Positions 16,978 through 26,269 of a stretch of DNA of 64,000 bases are shown one piece after another (within the stretch, counting starts at the first letter, position 1; each line of letters starts with the position of its first letter). Origin of the DNA: an uncultured Nostoc sp. (GTDB lineage: Bacteria > Cyanobacteriota > Cyanobacteriia > Cyanobacteriales > Nostocaceae); NCBI RefSeq assembly GCF_937863485.1, contig NZ_CALMFY010000188.1, forward strand, positions 1 to 64,000. Direction: 5' to 3'. A program made the position numbers and the translations under genes. The notes under the pieces are model-generated. The model did no database searches, had not been told where the DNA came from, and was given only the letters and a program-made list of their open reading frames with translations.

Positions 16978-17340
16978 CCAGAACAAGAGGGTTCGTGTCT
17001 AATTATTTTTTAACCCCCAAAGCTATGCCTCCGGCAAGCCGCAGAACGTCTACGCCTAAAATCTTAGCAATAAGCAAGGGTTAATGACATTGCTTTTGAA
17101 TCTATTGAGAATCTACTTTACTTATTGGCATCAAGCGACACGCACCGAAGTGTATAGGTTGCAAAAACCTATCTTATATATAAATGTAGCCTCCAGAAGC
17201 CGAATCACAAAATAAGAAGGCATTGCAGGAGCTGTTCATGTCACGTTTTATCATTTGCAGACTCAAATCGAGAGACTGATGATTTTGATTTCAATTATCT
17301 AAATTCACCTTTATTCATTTGCAGTCACGAAAGAAAATAA
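16978..17340. other. 363-base gap with dispersed repeat, no gene
   Basis: It holds a short copy of a multicopy cyanobacterial repeat at about 17025-17060 (TATGCCTCCGGCAAGCCGCA...). A TCATTTGCAG motif also occurs twice, near 17249 and 17318. I see no open frame worth calling. Confidence 0.4.
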
Positions 17341-17508
17341 TGAGTATAGATGGTAAGAATGTAAGAGGTGCATACGACTGAAATCAAGGCAAATCTGCAC
17401 TTCATATCATTAGTGCAAGGTCTACGTGAACAACATCTGGTGTTAGCACAAATAAAAGTAGAAAATAAATCCAACGAGATTACGACTATTCCTGCATTAT
17501 TAGAATTA

Positions 17509-17618
17509 CTATAGCAATCCTAAATCATTTGTGAAAACGAAAATCTATGAAAAGCCTATAAATACATACGTACTTTTAATCTCCGTAGTTTCTCACGTTT
17601 CAATTCGGATTGCTATAG
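17509..17618. mobile_element. 110-bp MITE related to IS630, TA duplication
   Basis: The ends are the perfect 12-base inverted repeat CTATAGCAATCC / GGATTGCTATAG. About 25 bases at the left end match the terminal repeat of the IS630 fragment at 15096-15123 with two differences. The element is flanked by TA, the Tc1/IS630-type target duplication, and is inserted in the ISAs1 pseudogene. It has no coding capacity. Confidence 0.85.
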
Positions 17619-17634
17619 ATATCACAGGAGCTAT

Positions 17635-17748
17635 AGAACTCATATTTGATTTTTGAAAAAACTCAGTACACCTCAAAGAGCCTTCTTTTCTCTTCCCTAT
17701 TCCCTCCCTACGCAAGTAATTTCAGAAATCAAACCAGATTCATATATC
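17635..17748. mobile_element. Second small insertion in the ISAs1 remnant
   Basis: About 113 bases separate the GAI and ISSDAMG codons of the transposase remnant. The ends carry imperfect inverted repeats built around TTTGATTTTTGAAA (about 17645) and TTTCAGAAATCAAA (about 17720). The exact boundaries and target duplication (perhaps AT) cannot be fixed by eye. Confidence 0.55.
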
Positions 17749-17921
17749 ATTTCCAGTGATGCAATGGGGATATAAAGCGAAATTGCCAAAAAGATTATCG
17801 ACAAAAAAGCCGATTTTGTCCTGCCAATTAAAGCCAATCATTCCGCTCTCTATTCTCAAGTGAGTAAATGGTTTGAAACAGCCTTACGATAATTTTTACT
17901 AAAAGTAAAAGGGATGTTCAA

Positions 17922-18242
17922 ATGTTTAATAACTTTGCTAATCTTATCTTGACTGTTACTACTGTTAGTGTAGTAACTTTTGGTTTTTCTGTTACGCCAG
18001 CTTTGGCTAAAAACGTTAAGGTTATAAGGAATTGTGCGGCTTTTAGTCCTGATACTGGAATTCAAACAAGAACGACGCCAAAATTTGGTATGCATAATCT
18101 TGTCGGATATTACAGGTCTAAAACTGGTATACCAATGACTGTGTTAATAGTTTGGGATCAAGATGTACAGAGAAGGGGTTATATAGCTATTCCTATCGGA
18201 TGTTTACAATCAAATAAACAAGAAGTTATTGAATATCCTTAA
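17922..18242 (+). CDS. Small secreted hypothetical protein
   Basis: A 106-residue protein with a clear signal peptide: FNNFANLILTVTTVSVVTFG, then SVTPALAKN, with likely cleavage after ALA (about residue 29). The mature part is about 75 residues, basic, with two cysteines (CAAF and GCLQ) that could form one disulfide. It starts 30 bases after the ISAs1 remnant, and an AAAAGGG stretch precedes the ATG. I do not recognise the family. It stands alone on this strand among mobile-element debris, so its expression is uncertain. Confidence 0.6.
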   Translation: MFNNFANLILTVTTVSVVTFGFSVTPALAKNVKVIRNCAAFSPDTGIQTRTTPKFGMHNLVGYYRSKTGIPMTVLIVWDQDVQRRGYIAIPIGCLQSNKQEVIEYP

Positions 18243-18917
18243 TCTATCACCAAACCCCCCCTCTAGAACATCGATTCAGTATTCAGAATCATAACCAAAA
18301 ACTAGGTTTTCTGGTGCTGCAACAAGGAATGTTTGGTTGTGGAAGACGTTAAACAAAATCAGTAAACTGAAGATTTCTGCGATCACTTAAAAATAGTAGT
18401 GTCTGATACCGTTTTTTGAGGAATAAAAAAAAGCTGCTCATCTGCGAGAAATGATAAGATGAGCTTATTGATTAGCTCCAAAAATCAACCCAAATCACCC
18501 AGATGGTAAACAAACTTCTTCCTTCGGGACTTGAGTAGCAGGCGAACCGAAAACCGAGATAAGCTTGAAAGCCTTATTAAATAAGGATTTTATCCAGAAC
18601 TAAGGTCATTGACGCTCTGCTTATCATCGAGTCACTACTGAATGAGAAAATAAGGGTTTCAGCTTTTAAATATGCTTGTATTACTTATGTAATATCTCTG
18701 AACCCGGTTTTCTGGGCGAATGCTACTTATACCCCAGTTGAGTCAAGGGGGAGTGCAGTATCAGAATGCTGTCAATGAATTTATTTTAAAAGTACGGAAT
18801 TTGTTTTGATTTTTTTGTAGTTAGATAGTTTGCATATGAATAAATAATCTAAAAACCCTCTATCAAAAGATAGATTTGAAAAAAATCCTCTCTTTTGAGA
18901 AACTTTAATCATTTTTC
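18243..18917. other. 675-base gap, one hairpin, no gene
   Basis: I find no open frame of note. A perfect 8-base stem GCTCATCT (18436-18443) / AGATGAGC (18457-18464) with a 13-base loop follows an A-rich run. The stretch before 18917 is AT-rich. It is probably decayed mobile or intergenic DNA. Confidence 0.4.
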
Positions 18918-19865
18918 ATGCAAAAATATTTTTGTATTTACATGAAAATCAACAGTAATCCACCTTTCACAAACTTTGCATTTTTTATGGAAGTTTTATT
19001 GCCGTCTCTATTAGTTGCTCAAGTGACATACTGGCTTAATAGACAATTGGTGAAATTAATAATCAGAAAATTTGAACTTGATTTCAGGAGACAGATTTAT
19101 GTTCAAGCAAAACTTTAATATGCACATTTTTTGGTGGATTTTGGTTTCTAGCGTCAATATTTTACTTTTAGTTATTTTTTACGAAACAATATATTTAAAT
19201 GACATTTCAACAGCAATTTTTAGTGTCAGCAATATACTAATAGCTGTTTTAGTTCGTAATGAACTGATTTTGCATTTATTGTATCGTTTGGCAGTATGGA
19301 CTTCGGTAAAAATTGTTTATGGCAAATACTATCTTAATAGTGGCGTTCATTACATCGGTGGGGTTCACGCCTCATGTGCTACTTGGGGTTTTCTCTGGCT
19401 AATTGTTGATGTATTTCAGCAGTTGGGAAACCCAAGCGATCCTCTATCAATGGCTACATCCAGCGATCCTATATCAATCGTTACATCCAGTATATTGTTA
19501 ACACTTTTATTTATTATTATCCTCACCGCTATTCCCCCATTCCGCCATAAGTTCCATGATCCGTTTGAAATCAGCCATCGCTATCTGGGATGGACTTGTT
19601 TGAGTATTCTCGTCTTACATCATCGAAGAATATTGCCGAAAAAGATCCTCAAGGAGACTTCATTTACCACTGGATACCGTCACTACGAGGCTATAGTTTA
19701 CCAGAGATTGAACAGGAGAAATACATTGAAACTAGTAACTCTCCTAAAGTGATTCTAGATTGGTCAAAAACGCGTAAAGTTAATGGCAAAGTTGTCTCTG
19801 ACTTACGAAAGCAAACCAAACAGCGATTATTAAGCGAAGGTGGAGATGAATATGATAGTGCGTAA
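18918..19865 (+). pseudogene. Frameshifted polytopic membrane protein, ferric-reductase-like
   Basis: Three overlapping frames together look like one membrane protein. The first (18918-19118) has one transmembrane helix. The second (19072-19752) has several helices with RNELILHLLYRLAVW, HYIGGVHASCATWGFLWL and FHDPFEISHRYLGW; the spaced histidines suggest a haem-binding, ferric-reductase-like core. The third (19590-19865) gives PQGDFIYHWIPSLRGYSLPE and a stop. Similar membrane proteins are known to me as partners of NRPS-like enzymes in fungi and cyanobacteria. The frame changes near 19100 and 19620 make it most likely inactive. Confidence 0.5.
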
Positions 19866-20043
19866 GCGTAGCCCGTCGTAGACATCGCAGCATCAGAAAC
19901 AGTTGAGAAATATTGCCAGCATAAAAACGCATAAAAACAAAGAGTATAAAGAATATCAGCAAAGGCTTACCGAGGCGCAAGAGTAAAGCAGTATCTCTAT
20001 TTTAAACTAGTCTCTTTTATTACCTCAGATTTGTTGTTCACAG
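19866..20043. other. Short gap with a dispersed repeat
   Basis: It begins with a GTGCGTAAGCGTAGCCCGTC repeat of the type scattered in Nostocales genomes. No gene is visible. Confidence 0.4.
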
Positions 20044-20430
20044 TTACAGGCTCCTTGAGGGTTTTAGGGCTAAAGTTTTCGTCAAATCGGCAAGGAGAAC
20101 GCGATCACAGAGGTTAAACATTTCTACTTCGGTAGAGGTCTTTCGCATCAGCCGCAGGAAATCACCTTCAGCGTCAACGCTTAGGGCAATGTAGTTGAGG
20201 AACATTTTTAGGTAGCCGATGCGCGCCCGCTCTGGCATAGATGCTGCTGCGGGGGTTTGCCATAAACGATCAATATAGTTGCGTACCTCTACTAAAGGAA
20301 CAGGCGTGATCGTCTCGAAGCGCAAAGCCTGGCGAATTTGATTGAAAAGCCAAGGATTCCCAATCGCCCAGCGTCCCACCATCACACCCGCCGCACCCGT
20401 TTGAGAAAGCACTTCAACAGCAGTAAAAGC
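20044..20430 (-). pseudogene. tRNA-dihydrouridine synthase, 3' part only
   Basis: The reverse strand encodes the C-terminal third of a Dus enzyme: AVEVLSQTGAAGVMVGRWAI, NPWLFNQIRQAL, RNYIDRLWQTP, MPERARIGYLKMFLNY and LRLMRKTSTEVEMF. GAAGVMVGRW belongs to the FMN phosphate-binding end of the TIM barrel. The N-terminal two thirds, with the catalytic cysteine, are absent. IS1 transposase sequence is joined directly upstream at about 20430, giving an artificial 153-codon frame. It cannot be functional. Confidence 0.8.
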
Positions 20431-20432
20431 CA

Positions 20433-20817
20433 CGAGTGTCTGCATCAAGAGCCAACCAGAGCCACAGCTTGTTCCCTTTGTTATCCATGAATGACCATAA
20501 TTCATCGCATTGGATCGTTAGTCTCCCCTTTTTTTGGCTACCACCTGTACGCTTCGAGGCATCAGAGCATATTTCTCATTGACATAGGTTTGCAGCCATT
20601 GTTCAGAAACCTAGGCTGCACAAGAGATTTCAGCTAGAGAAATGCGTTTCAGGAGCAATCGGTCAATCAGTTCCCGTGTGGCTTGGTCGATCACTTTTTT
20701 GGTCGATTGTTCGACGAACTATCGTCGGCAGTCATGGCATTTGAACCGTTGTTTACCGTTATGGATGCGGCCATTCTTGACCGTTTGGGAAGATACACAA
20801 ATGGGGCAGGTAGGCAT
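20433..20817 (-). pseudogene. IS1-family transposase remnant
   Basis: The reverse strand from 20817 reads MPTCPICVSSQTVKNGRIHN, GKQRFKCHDCRR, a stop, KKVIDQATRELIDRLLLKRI, a stop, VSEQWLQTYVNEKYA, then frame changes and IQCDELWSFMDNKGNK with LALDADTRG. This is a typical cyanobacterial IS1 (InsA zinc ribbon followed by InsB). Several stops and frame changes break it. It ends at the fusion to the dus fragment. Confidence 0.8.
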
Positions 20818-21443
20818 GGGAAGGAGAACACCAACAAACTCTACTTCTGTATCATTACATCTTGAACACTACCGATATTATTTATCAATAAAGTGGTGTT
20901 ATTATATGAACTTAAATCTGCTTTGTCAAAGTCACTTGCGACATTGTTACGGAAAAGGGGATTAGGGACTGGGGACTGGAGACTTGGAACTAGTAGTTTG
21001 TGGCGTCAGTTTGCCTACTCCTACTTTTACCAAGGGGCTTAAACCCCTCCTTGTCTGGTTGATTAACCCTCTTTTGTCACTCTGGGGAAAGAAAAATCGA
21101 GGCTAAATGATGAAACCTAGATTTAGTGAGAAGATTAGCGATCGCAAACTAATAGAAACCTCTAAACAAAGCTCTATAGGTAAAATCTTATCTGGGCAAG
21201 GGTTACAGATTATTATCTGCCGAAAGTGACAAAAGAGAGTTAAGATGGTAGCTAGATATTACGGCGTGCTCTACTAGTTACTAGAGCATAGTAACAAAGG
21301 GGACAAAGGAGAATTATTGAAAAAGTCACTCCCTTGTCTGTTCCTAATGACGCCAGTCGCCTCAAGTCGGGAAACCCGTCCACGGCGCTGGCTCCCCAAT
21401 GCCCAATAGCAGTTTAAGTCACTAGGCGTTATATCTGGACATA
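20818..21443. other. 626-base gap upstream of the acylase
   Basis: It contains short GGGGACTGGAGACTTGG-type repeats near 20960-20985 and a HIP1-like GCGATCGC at 21139. No open frame is convincing. The final stretch should hold the promoter of the acylase gene, but no clear -35/-10 pair stands out. Confidence 0.4.
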
Positions 21444-23561
21444 GTGGTGTTAATGAGGATTGATATTTTACTCAAGGTTTACAAAAGAAAATCAATACGT
21501 CGTGTTTTACCCTTAATACTCAGTTTGATACTGGTTTTGTTTGTAGGAAGCCGCACTATAGCTGTGCCAACAAAATCCACAGAGATATTATGGGATACCT
21601 ATGGTGTGCCGCACATTTACGGAAAAGATGACCAAAGTGCATTTTATGCCTTTGGTTGGGCACAAATGCAAAGTCATGGAGATTTGCTTTTGCGTCTCTA
21701 TGGTCAAGCACGGGGACGCGCAGCCGAATATTGGGGAGAGAAATACCTAGATTCAGATCGTTGGGTACAGACTACGGGAGTACCAGAACGCGCTCGTTCT
21801 TGGTACAAAGCACAGAGTCCAACTTTTCGTGGTTATCTCGATGCTTTTGCTACTGGGATCAATGCTTATGCAAAACAAAATCCTAACTTGATTGACGATC
21901 AAATTGAGGCGGTGCTACCAGTCAAGGCAGAAGATGTTATGGCTCACTTACATCGGGTACTCAATTTCACCTTTGTGGTCAATCCAGAGGAAGTATTAGA
22001 CCTAAGCAAACAAAAATTGCCAACAGGATCTAATGGTTGGGCGATCGCACCAACTCATTCTGCCAATGGGAAGGCGATGTTGCTAGCAAACCCACACCTA
22101 CCTTGGTCAGATTTATTTTTGTGGTATGAAGCCCAAATCACTGCACCAGGGATTGATGCCTATGGGGCAACACTTGTAGGTATTCCCGTATTAGCGATCG
22201 CATTTAACAACAACTTAGGTTGGACTCACACCGTTAACACCTATGATGGTTGGGATGTTTATGAACTCACACTAGCAGGTAATGGGTATCGCTTTGATGA
22301 CAAGGTTCATACCTTCGAGACAAAAACTCTTTCCTTAAAGGTGAAACAGAAAGATGGCTCCTTGCAAGAGCAACCATTAGTAGTGAAAAGTTCTGTCCAC
22401 GGACCTATAGTAGCCGAGAAAAATGGTAAAACCCTGGCGCTGAGAGTTGCAGGTCTTGACCGACCAGGTGTACTCCAGCAGTGGTGGGATATGGCACGAG
22501 CAAAAAACCTTACCCAGTTTCAAACAGTACTCAAGCGCTTGCAACTGCCAATGTTTACGGTGATGTATGCAGATAGAGAAGGGCATATCATGCACCTATT
22601 CAACGGTCAAGTTCCAGTGCGCTCTAGGGGTGATTTTAAATATTGGCAAGGCATAATCCCAGGAAATACATCTAAAACCTTGTGGGCAAAAATTCATCCT
22701 TACCAAGATTTACCGCGTATAGTTGACCCTAAGAGTGGCTGGTTGCAAAATACAAATGACCCACCTTGGACAACTACATTTCCAGCCGCCATTAAAGCAG
22801 ATAATTACCCGCCTTACATGGCTCCTCGTTTCATGGATTTCCGCTCACAACGTTCTGTAAAGATGTTAGCTGAGGATGACAAAATCTCTTTTGATGAAAT
22901 GGTTGCAGACAAGTACTCTACCCGCATGGAACTGGCTGATCGAATTTTGGATGATTTAATTCCGGCTGCACGCAAGTATGGTAAGGACTTAGGGCAGCAA
23001 GCAGCTAATGTCTTGGAAGCCTGGGATCGGCAAGCCAATACAGATAGTCGCGGGGCCGTATTATTTGCCTTTTGGGTACAACAGATGGATTTAGATAAGG
23101 CGTTTAGTAAACCCTGGAATGAAAATTCTCCACGCACTACACCCGATGGTTTAGCTAATTCTGAAAGTGCAGTTGTAACTCTGCAAGCAGTCGCAGCACA
23201 AGTAGAAAAGACTTATGGGGCGCTTGATGTACCGTGGGGTAAGGTTTTTAGGCTACGGTTGGGTGATGTAGATTTAGCTGCCAATGGTGGGGATGGCAAG
23301 CTAGGAATTTTTCGTGTACTCAATTTTTCTCCCGCAGCAGAGCAAACGTTCCAAGCCGTTGGAGGTGATTCCTATGTGGCTGCAATTGAATTTTCCAACC
23401 CTGTACGGGCAATGGCAATAATTAGCTACGGCAATGCAACTCAACCGGGATCGCCCCACATTAGCGACCAGTTACAGATGTCCGCCAAGAAAAAGTTGCG
23501 TTCTGTGTGGCGCGATCGCTCAGATATTTTTGCCCATCTAGAAGAACGTAAAATATTCTGA
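21444..23561 (+). CDS. Penicillin-acylase-family Ntn hydrolase (PvdQ/AHL-acylase-like)
   Basis: A 705-residue precursor. Residues 18-40 are a hydrophobic export signal after a basic N-terminus, so it acts in the periplasm or outside. The alpha-chain part starts at [13 protein letters not shown] (48-60). The autocatalytic site is [10 protein letters not shown], with Ser196 as N-terminal nucleophile of the beta chain. [10 protein letters not shown] and HGPIVAEK are further family motifs. The enzyme would cleave an acyl amide: acyl-homoserine lactones, beta-lactams or an N-acyl peptide. GTG at 21444 is the longest start; ATG at 21453 is equally likely. It is the only long intact gene in the decayed zone, upstream of a FAAL-started lipopeptide cluster. 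Confidence 0.92.
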   Translation: MVLMRIDILLKVYKRKSIRRVLPLILSLILVLFVGSRTIAVPTKSTEILWDTYGVPHIYGKDDQSAFYAFGWAQMQSHGDLLLRLYGQARGRAAEYWGEKYLDSDRWVQTTGVPERARSWYKAQSPTFRGYLDAFATGINAYAKQNPNLIDDQIEAVLPVKAEDVMAHLHRVLNFTFVVNPEEVLDLSKQKLPTGSNGWAIAPTHSANGKAMLLANPHLPWSDLFLWYEAQITAPGIDAYGATLVGIPVLAIAFNNNLGWTHTVNTYDGWDVYELTLAGNGYRFDDKVHTFETKTLSLKVKQKDGSLQEQPLVVKSSVHGPIVAEKNGKTLALRVAGLDRPGVLQQWWDMARAKNLTQFQTVLKRLQLPMFTVMYADREGHIMHLFNGQVPVRSRGDFKYWQGIIPGNTSKTLWAKIHPYQDLPRIVDPKSGWLQNTNDPPWTTTFPAAIKADNYPPYMAPRFMDFRSQRSVKMLAEDDKISFDEMVADKYSTRMELADRILDDLIPAARKYGKDLGQQAANVLEAWDRQANTDSRGAVLFAFWVQQMDLDKAFSKPWNENSPRTTPDGLANSESAVVTLQAVAAQVEKTYGALDVPWGKVFRLRLGDVDLAANGGDGKLGIFRVLNFSPAAEQTFQAVGGDSYVAAIEFSNPVRAMAIISYGNATQPGSPHISDQLQMSAKKKLRSVWRDRSDIFAHLEERKIF

Positions 23562-23710
23562 GGTCAATAGTCTCCTACTAACCCAAGTTGCGGGTTATCA
23601 AATACAAATAAACTATTGAATGCAATTGCAAACTCCAAAGTAGTGATTGCGCTGGGCGCAATCACTGCTTTGACTAAGAGGAAAAGTACAGTATTTGAAA
23701 AAGTTAAGTA

Positions 23711-23920
23711 TTAAATCAAACTTATTTTATAAAGTATTCTTAAAGTGTAAATGCTTCTAGCTTCTTTCATATAGTTGCAAACTCTACTGTGATTGCCGTT
23801 AAAGAATAATGCTGCAACTAATGCTGTTGTAATAATTTCTGCATCAGTCATATGACGACGACAATATTCATCATGTCCAATCGCCTTTAACAAGTCATCA
23901 GGGAAGCGCATAGATCGCAA
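23711..23920 (-). pseudogene. Transposase N-terminal fragment
   Basis: A reverse frame of 69 codons (DDLLKAIGHDEYCRRHMTDA, then EIITTALVAALFFNGNHSRV and CNYMKEA) matches the start of a Nostoc transposase family. The last 15 codons diverge and there is no DDE region. The IS family assignment is uncertain (IS982- or IS5-like). Confidence 0.55.
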
Positions 23921-23921
23921 T

Positions 23922-24450
23922 TATTTCATTTAGCATATACCCCTCCGATTTTTATTCCTGAAGGGGATTGTATTGCTTAAATGACACCTTGCGATCGCCT
24001 AATCTATAACTAGCAACTTGGGTTACTAACTGTCCTTAAACCTGACTTTTCCTGTTAAATTTCTCTCGCAAGCTGCCAACCCTCATAGAGGTCATGCAAT
24101 TTTAACCAATTTGTCTCTAGGTCTTTCTCTGGACTGTTCATAGCTATCCACAACTAATTCAAATTCCCCTAATAGCTCTTGTCCGAATGGCACGAAGAAA
24201 AGCTATAAGCTTTATGAGGTAAGGATTTTAACTTTTAATTAATGAACAGTGAGTGGGTAGGTAGAGCGATCGCTCCTGGATCAGACAGAGCTTCATGGAT
24301 GGGGCGATGATGCGCGGGCTGTCCAAAAAATTCTTAGGTAGGAAAAGCTTACTCGTTCATGAAATACTTTCTTTAAGACGAGCAAGCAAACATCATAAAT
24401 ACTACTGTGACCCTGCGAGTACAAATCCTCAAGGATAAATTTAATTCATT
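23922..24450. other. 529-base gap, no confident gene
   Basis: It includes a 28-codon reverse frame at about 24053-24140 (NSPEKDLETNWLKLHDLYEG...), which may be a remnant. GCGATCGC sites occur near 23991 and 24268. No regulatory element is recognisable. Confidence 0.35.
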
Positions 24451-24454
24451 ACAC

Positions 24455-24611
24455 CGACTTAGTTGCTATTAAAAAACTTGAGTGTGATGCCGTATTTCGT
24501 AAGCATCAAACTTGAAAAACATCCATGCAAAAAGGCAAAGTTATTGGAGACTACGATAAATTAGTTATACCAATTCTTTATGAAGCTGCGCTAAATAAGG
24601 CTTCAAGGATA
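24455..24611 (+). pseudogene. Transposase-like fragment with in-frame stop
   Basis: A forward frame reads LVAIKKLECDAVFRKHQT, a TGA, then KTSMQKGKVIGDYDKLVIP. It resembles an internal part of a cyanobacterial transposase (IS4-like), but no other motif is present, so the family is a guess. Confidence 0.35.
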
Positions 24612-24880
24612 AAGTCGTAAGAAGTCAGAGAGGCAATCATCTCAGGTGTAATTGCTTTAAGGACATCAGTTAACTTCTGCTGTAGTTGTGTGAGGGTTTT
24701 ACAATTTTCAAGCTTGAAGTTTAGATTTGAGAAATTCCCAAAACCGCTCAATTGGGTTGAGTTCAGGAGAGTGAGGAGGTTGAAAAATAGGGATAATGTT
24801 ATCTGGACAATCGAGAGCTTTCGCTTTGTGAAAAGACCCTTGGTCAAACTGGATAACTGCGATGTCATCACCTCTTGTGA
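24578..24880 (-). pseudogene. IS630-family transposase, C-terminal fragment
   Basis: The reverse strand gives FDQGSFHKAKALDCPDNIIP, PPHSPELNPIERFWEFLKSK (the third acidic residue of the DDE triad lies in NPIERFW), a frame change at about 24715, then ENCKTLTQLQQKLTDVLKAI and a natural stop at 24578-24580. The N-terminal half and the first two catalytic aspartates are missing. Confidence 0.75.
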
Positions 24881-25087
24881 GCAGACAGCAACTCTAAAAA
24901 ATGTCCCAAAGGATTGAGCCAAGATTAATTAGATGCTCTACCTCCTTCCATAACTGTGCGAGAGATTTACTATTACATTCTTATTCCTGGTTTTTGTACA
25001 GAAAGAGTTAGTTTAATCACTACTTTATTAGATAAAGTAATTTATTCAACTCTGGCTTTGGGCTGCATTTTGCATTTTGAGGTATTA

Positions 25088-26212
25088 CTACGCTTTTAAA
25101 TTTGCATGATGCACGCGATCTCCATTCAGTAATTTTGAGCGATAACGATAACGCCACATCACAAAACCAGTGATAAACAAAATTGTGGGAGCAAGACCAA
25201 CAAAAATATATAAAATTCGCGTTGGTAGTCCGCCAAAAGTACCAAAGTGCAGGGGGTTAAAAGCATCTATCACTTCCTCACCAATAGAAAGCGATCGTGA
25301 ATTACGAACGCGCAATACCTTCCCTGTATATTGGTCTAAATAAACTCCGCTGCGCCAAACTTGTTTTTCTTCATAAAATCGTTTACCCACCAAAAATACC
25401 CCCTCTGGACTGGTTGGGAAAGCGATATAAGTAATAACAGCTTCTGGTAAAGCAGCATCAGCACGTTCCAAAATTTCTACTAAACCTAATGACGATTTAC
25501 TAGGTATGGGTGTGGATTGCGGATCTATCGGTTTAGGGGAAAAAGTCACACCATAAATTACAGGTTCAAGATAAGAATAAAAATTCCAACAAAACCCGGT
25601 AAAAGCAGTGATTGTCAGAAATACTGCTGTAATGATCCCTGCTACTTTATGGATATCAAAATTTGTCCGTTTGATATGACCGTTCCATTTAATTTTAAAA
25701 CCTGTAAATAGTTTTCGCCAACCAGGCCACAGCATAATTCCTGTAACGCTGAGGATGAACATTAACAGAGCCGCAACACCGACAATTGCAACCCCAGTAT
25801 CCCCGGCTAATAACGAATAGTGAAGATTGTCGATTATAGCTATGATGGTATATTCACTCAAGCGATCGCCGATAATTTTGCCTGTGTATGGATTGACAAT
25901 TACCTCTAAAGTCGGTTTTTTTGGGGATTGCAATTCGGCGTGTATAGGTTCATTAGCTTTTTGGGGTAATTCCAAGAAACTCACACTCAGGCTGGGATCA
26001 GGATAAACTGCTTTAACATTATCAATAACAGATAATATTGAAACTTGCTGCTGTTGAGGTGTAATTTTTCCAAACTGAACTTCCAACAGAAAATGGCTAA
26101 TTTCTTCCTTAAAAACCAGCAGGCTACCTGTCAACCCAACAACTATAATAATTAGTCCGGCGGCTAATCCCAAATAACGATGTAACTGGAAAGCCAGATG
26201 ACGAAGTTTCAT
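25088..26212 (-). CDS. PepSY-associated TM protein (siderophore-linked)
   Basis: About 374 residues from the ATG at 26212; a TTG seven codons upstream is a weaker start. It begins with the PepSY_TM signature LHRYLGLAAGLIIIVVGLTG and has four transmembrane helices (near residues 14-34, 140-160, 190-210 and 335-355). Histidines lie at helix ends (IDNLHYSLL, FDIHKVAGI, PLHFGTFGG) as in the haem-bearing reductase-like members of this family. It follows a TonB receptor by 57 bases in the same direction, so the two form an operon. Family members beside siderophore receptors, such as FoxB/FpvG types, are linked to reductive iron release in the inner membrane. That role is inferred here. Confidence 0.9.
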   Translation of the reverse strand: MKLRHLAFQLHRYLGLAAGLIIIVVGLTGSLLVFKEEISHFLLEVQFGKITPQQQQVSILSVIDNVKAVYPDPSLSVSFLELPQKANEPIHAELQSPKKPTLEVIVNPYTGKIIGDRLSEYTIIAIIDNLHYSLLAGDTGVAIVGVAALLMFILSVTGIMLWPGWRKLFTGFKIKWNGHIKRTNFDIHKVAGIITAVFLTITAFTGFCWNFYSYLEPVIYGVTFSPKPIDPQSTPIPSKSSLGLVEILERADAALPEAVITYIAFPTSPEGVFLVGKRFYEEKQVWRSGVYLDQYTGKVLRVRNSRSLSIGEEVIDAFNPLHFGTFGGLPTRILYIFVGLAPTILFITGFVMWRYRYRSKLLNGDRVHHANLKA

Positions 26213-26269
26213 ATTATGACTGCGGTGACGCAAAGAAATAATAAATAACCAATGACAACTGACAAGCTA

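Larger units (their letters stand above)
17341..17892 (+). pseudogene. ISAs1-family transposase pseudogene with two insertions
   Basis: The original protein can be followed in pieces: MSIDGKNVRGAYD, a stop, NQGKSALHIISA, a frame change, LVLAQIKVENKSNEITTIPA with LLELL, DITGAI, ISSDAMG, a stop, then SEIAKKIIDKKADFVLPIKA. This is the ISAs1 (H-repeat-like) transposase from DGK onward. Two small elements interrupt it, at 17509-17618 and about 17635-17748. Removing the first and one TA restores LLELLDITGAI in frame. Both ends of the gene are missing. Confidence 0.8.
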
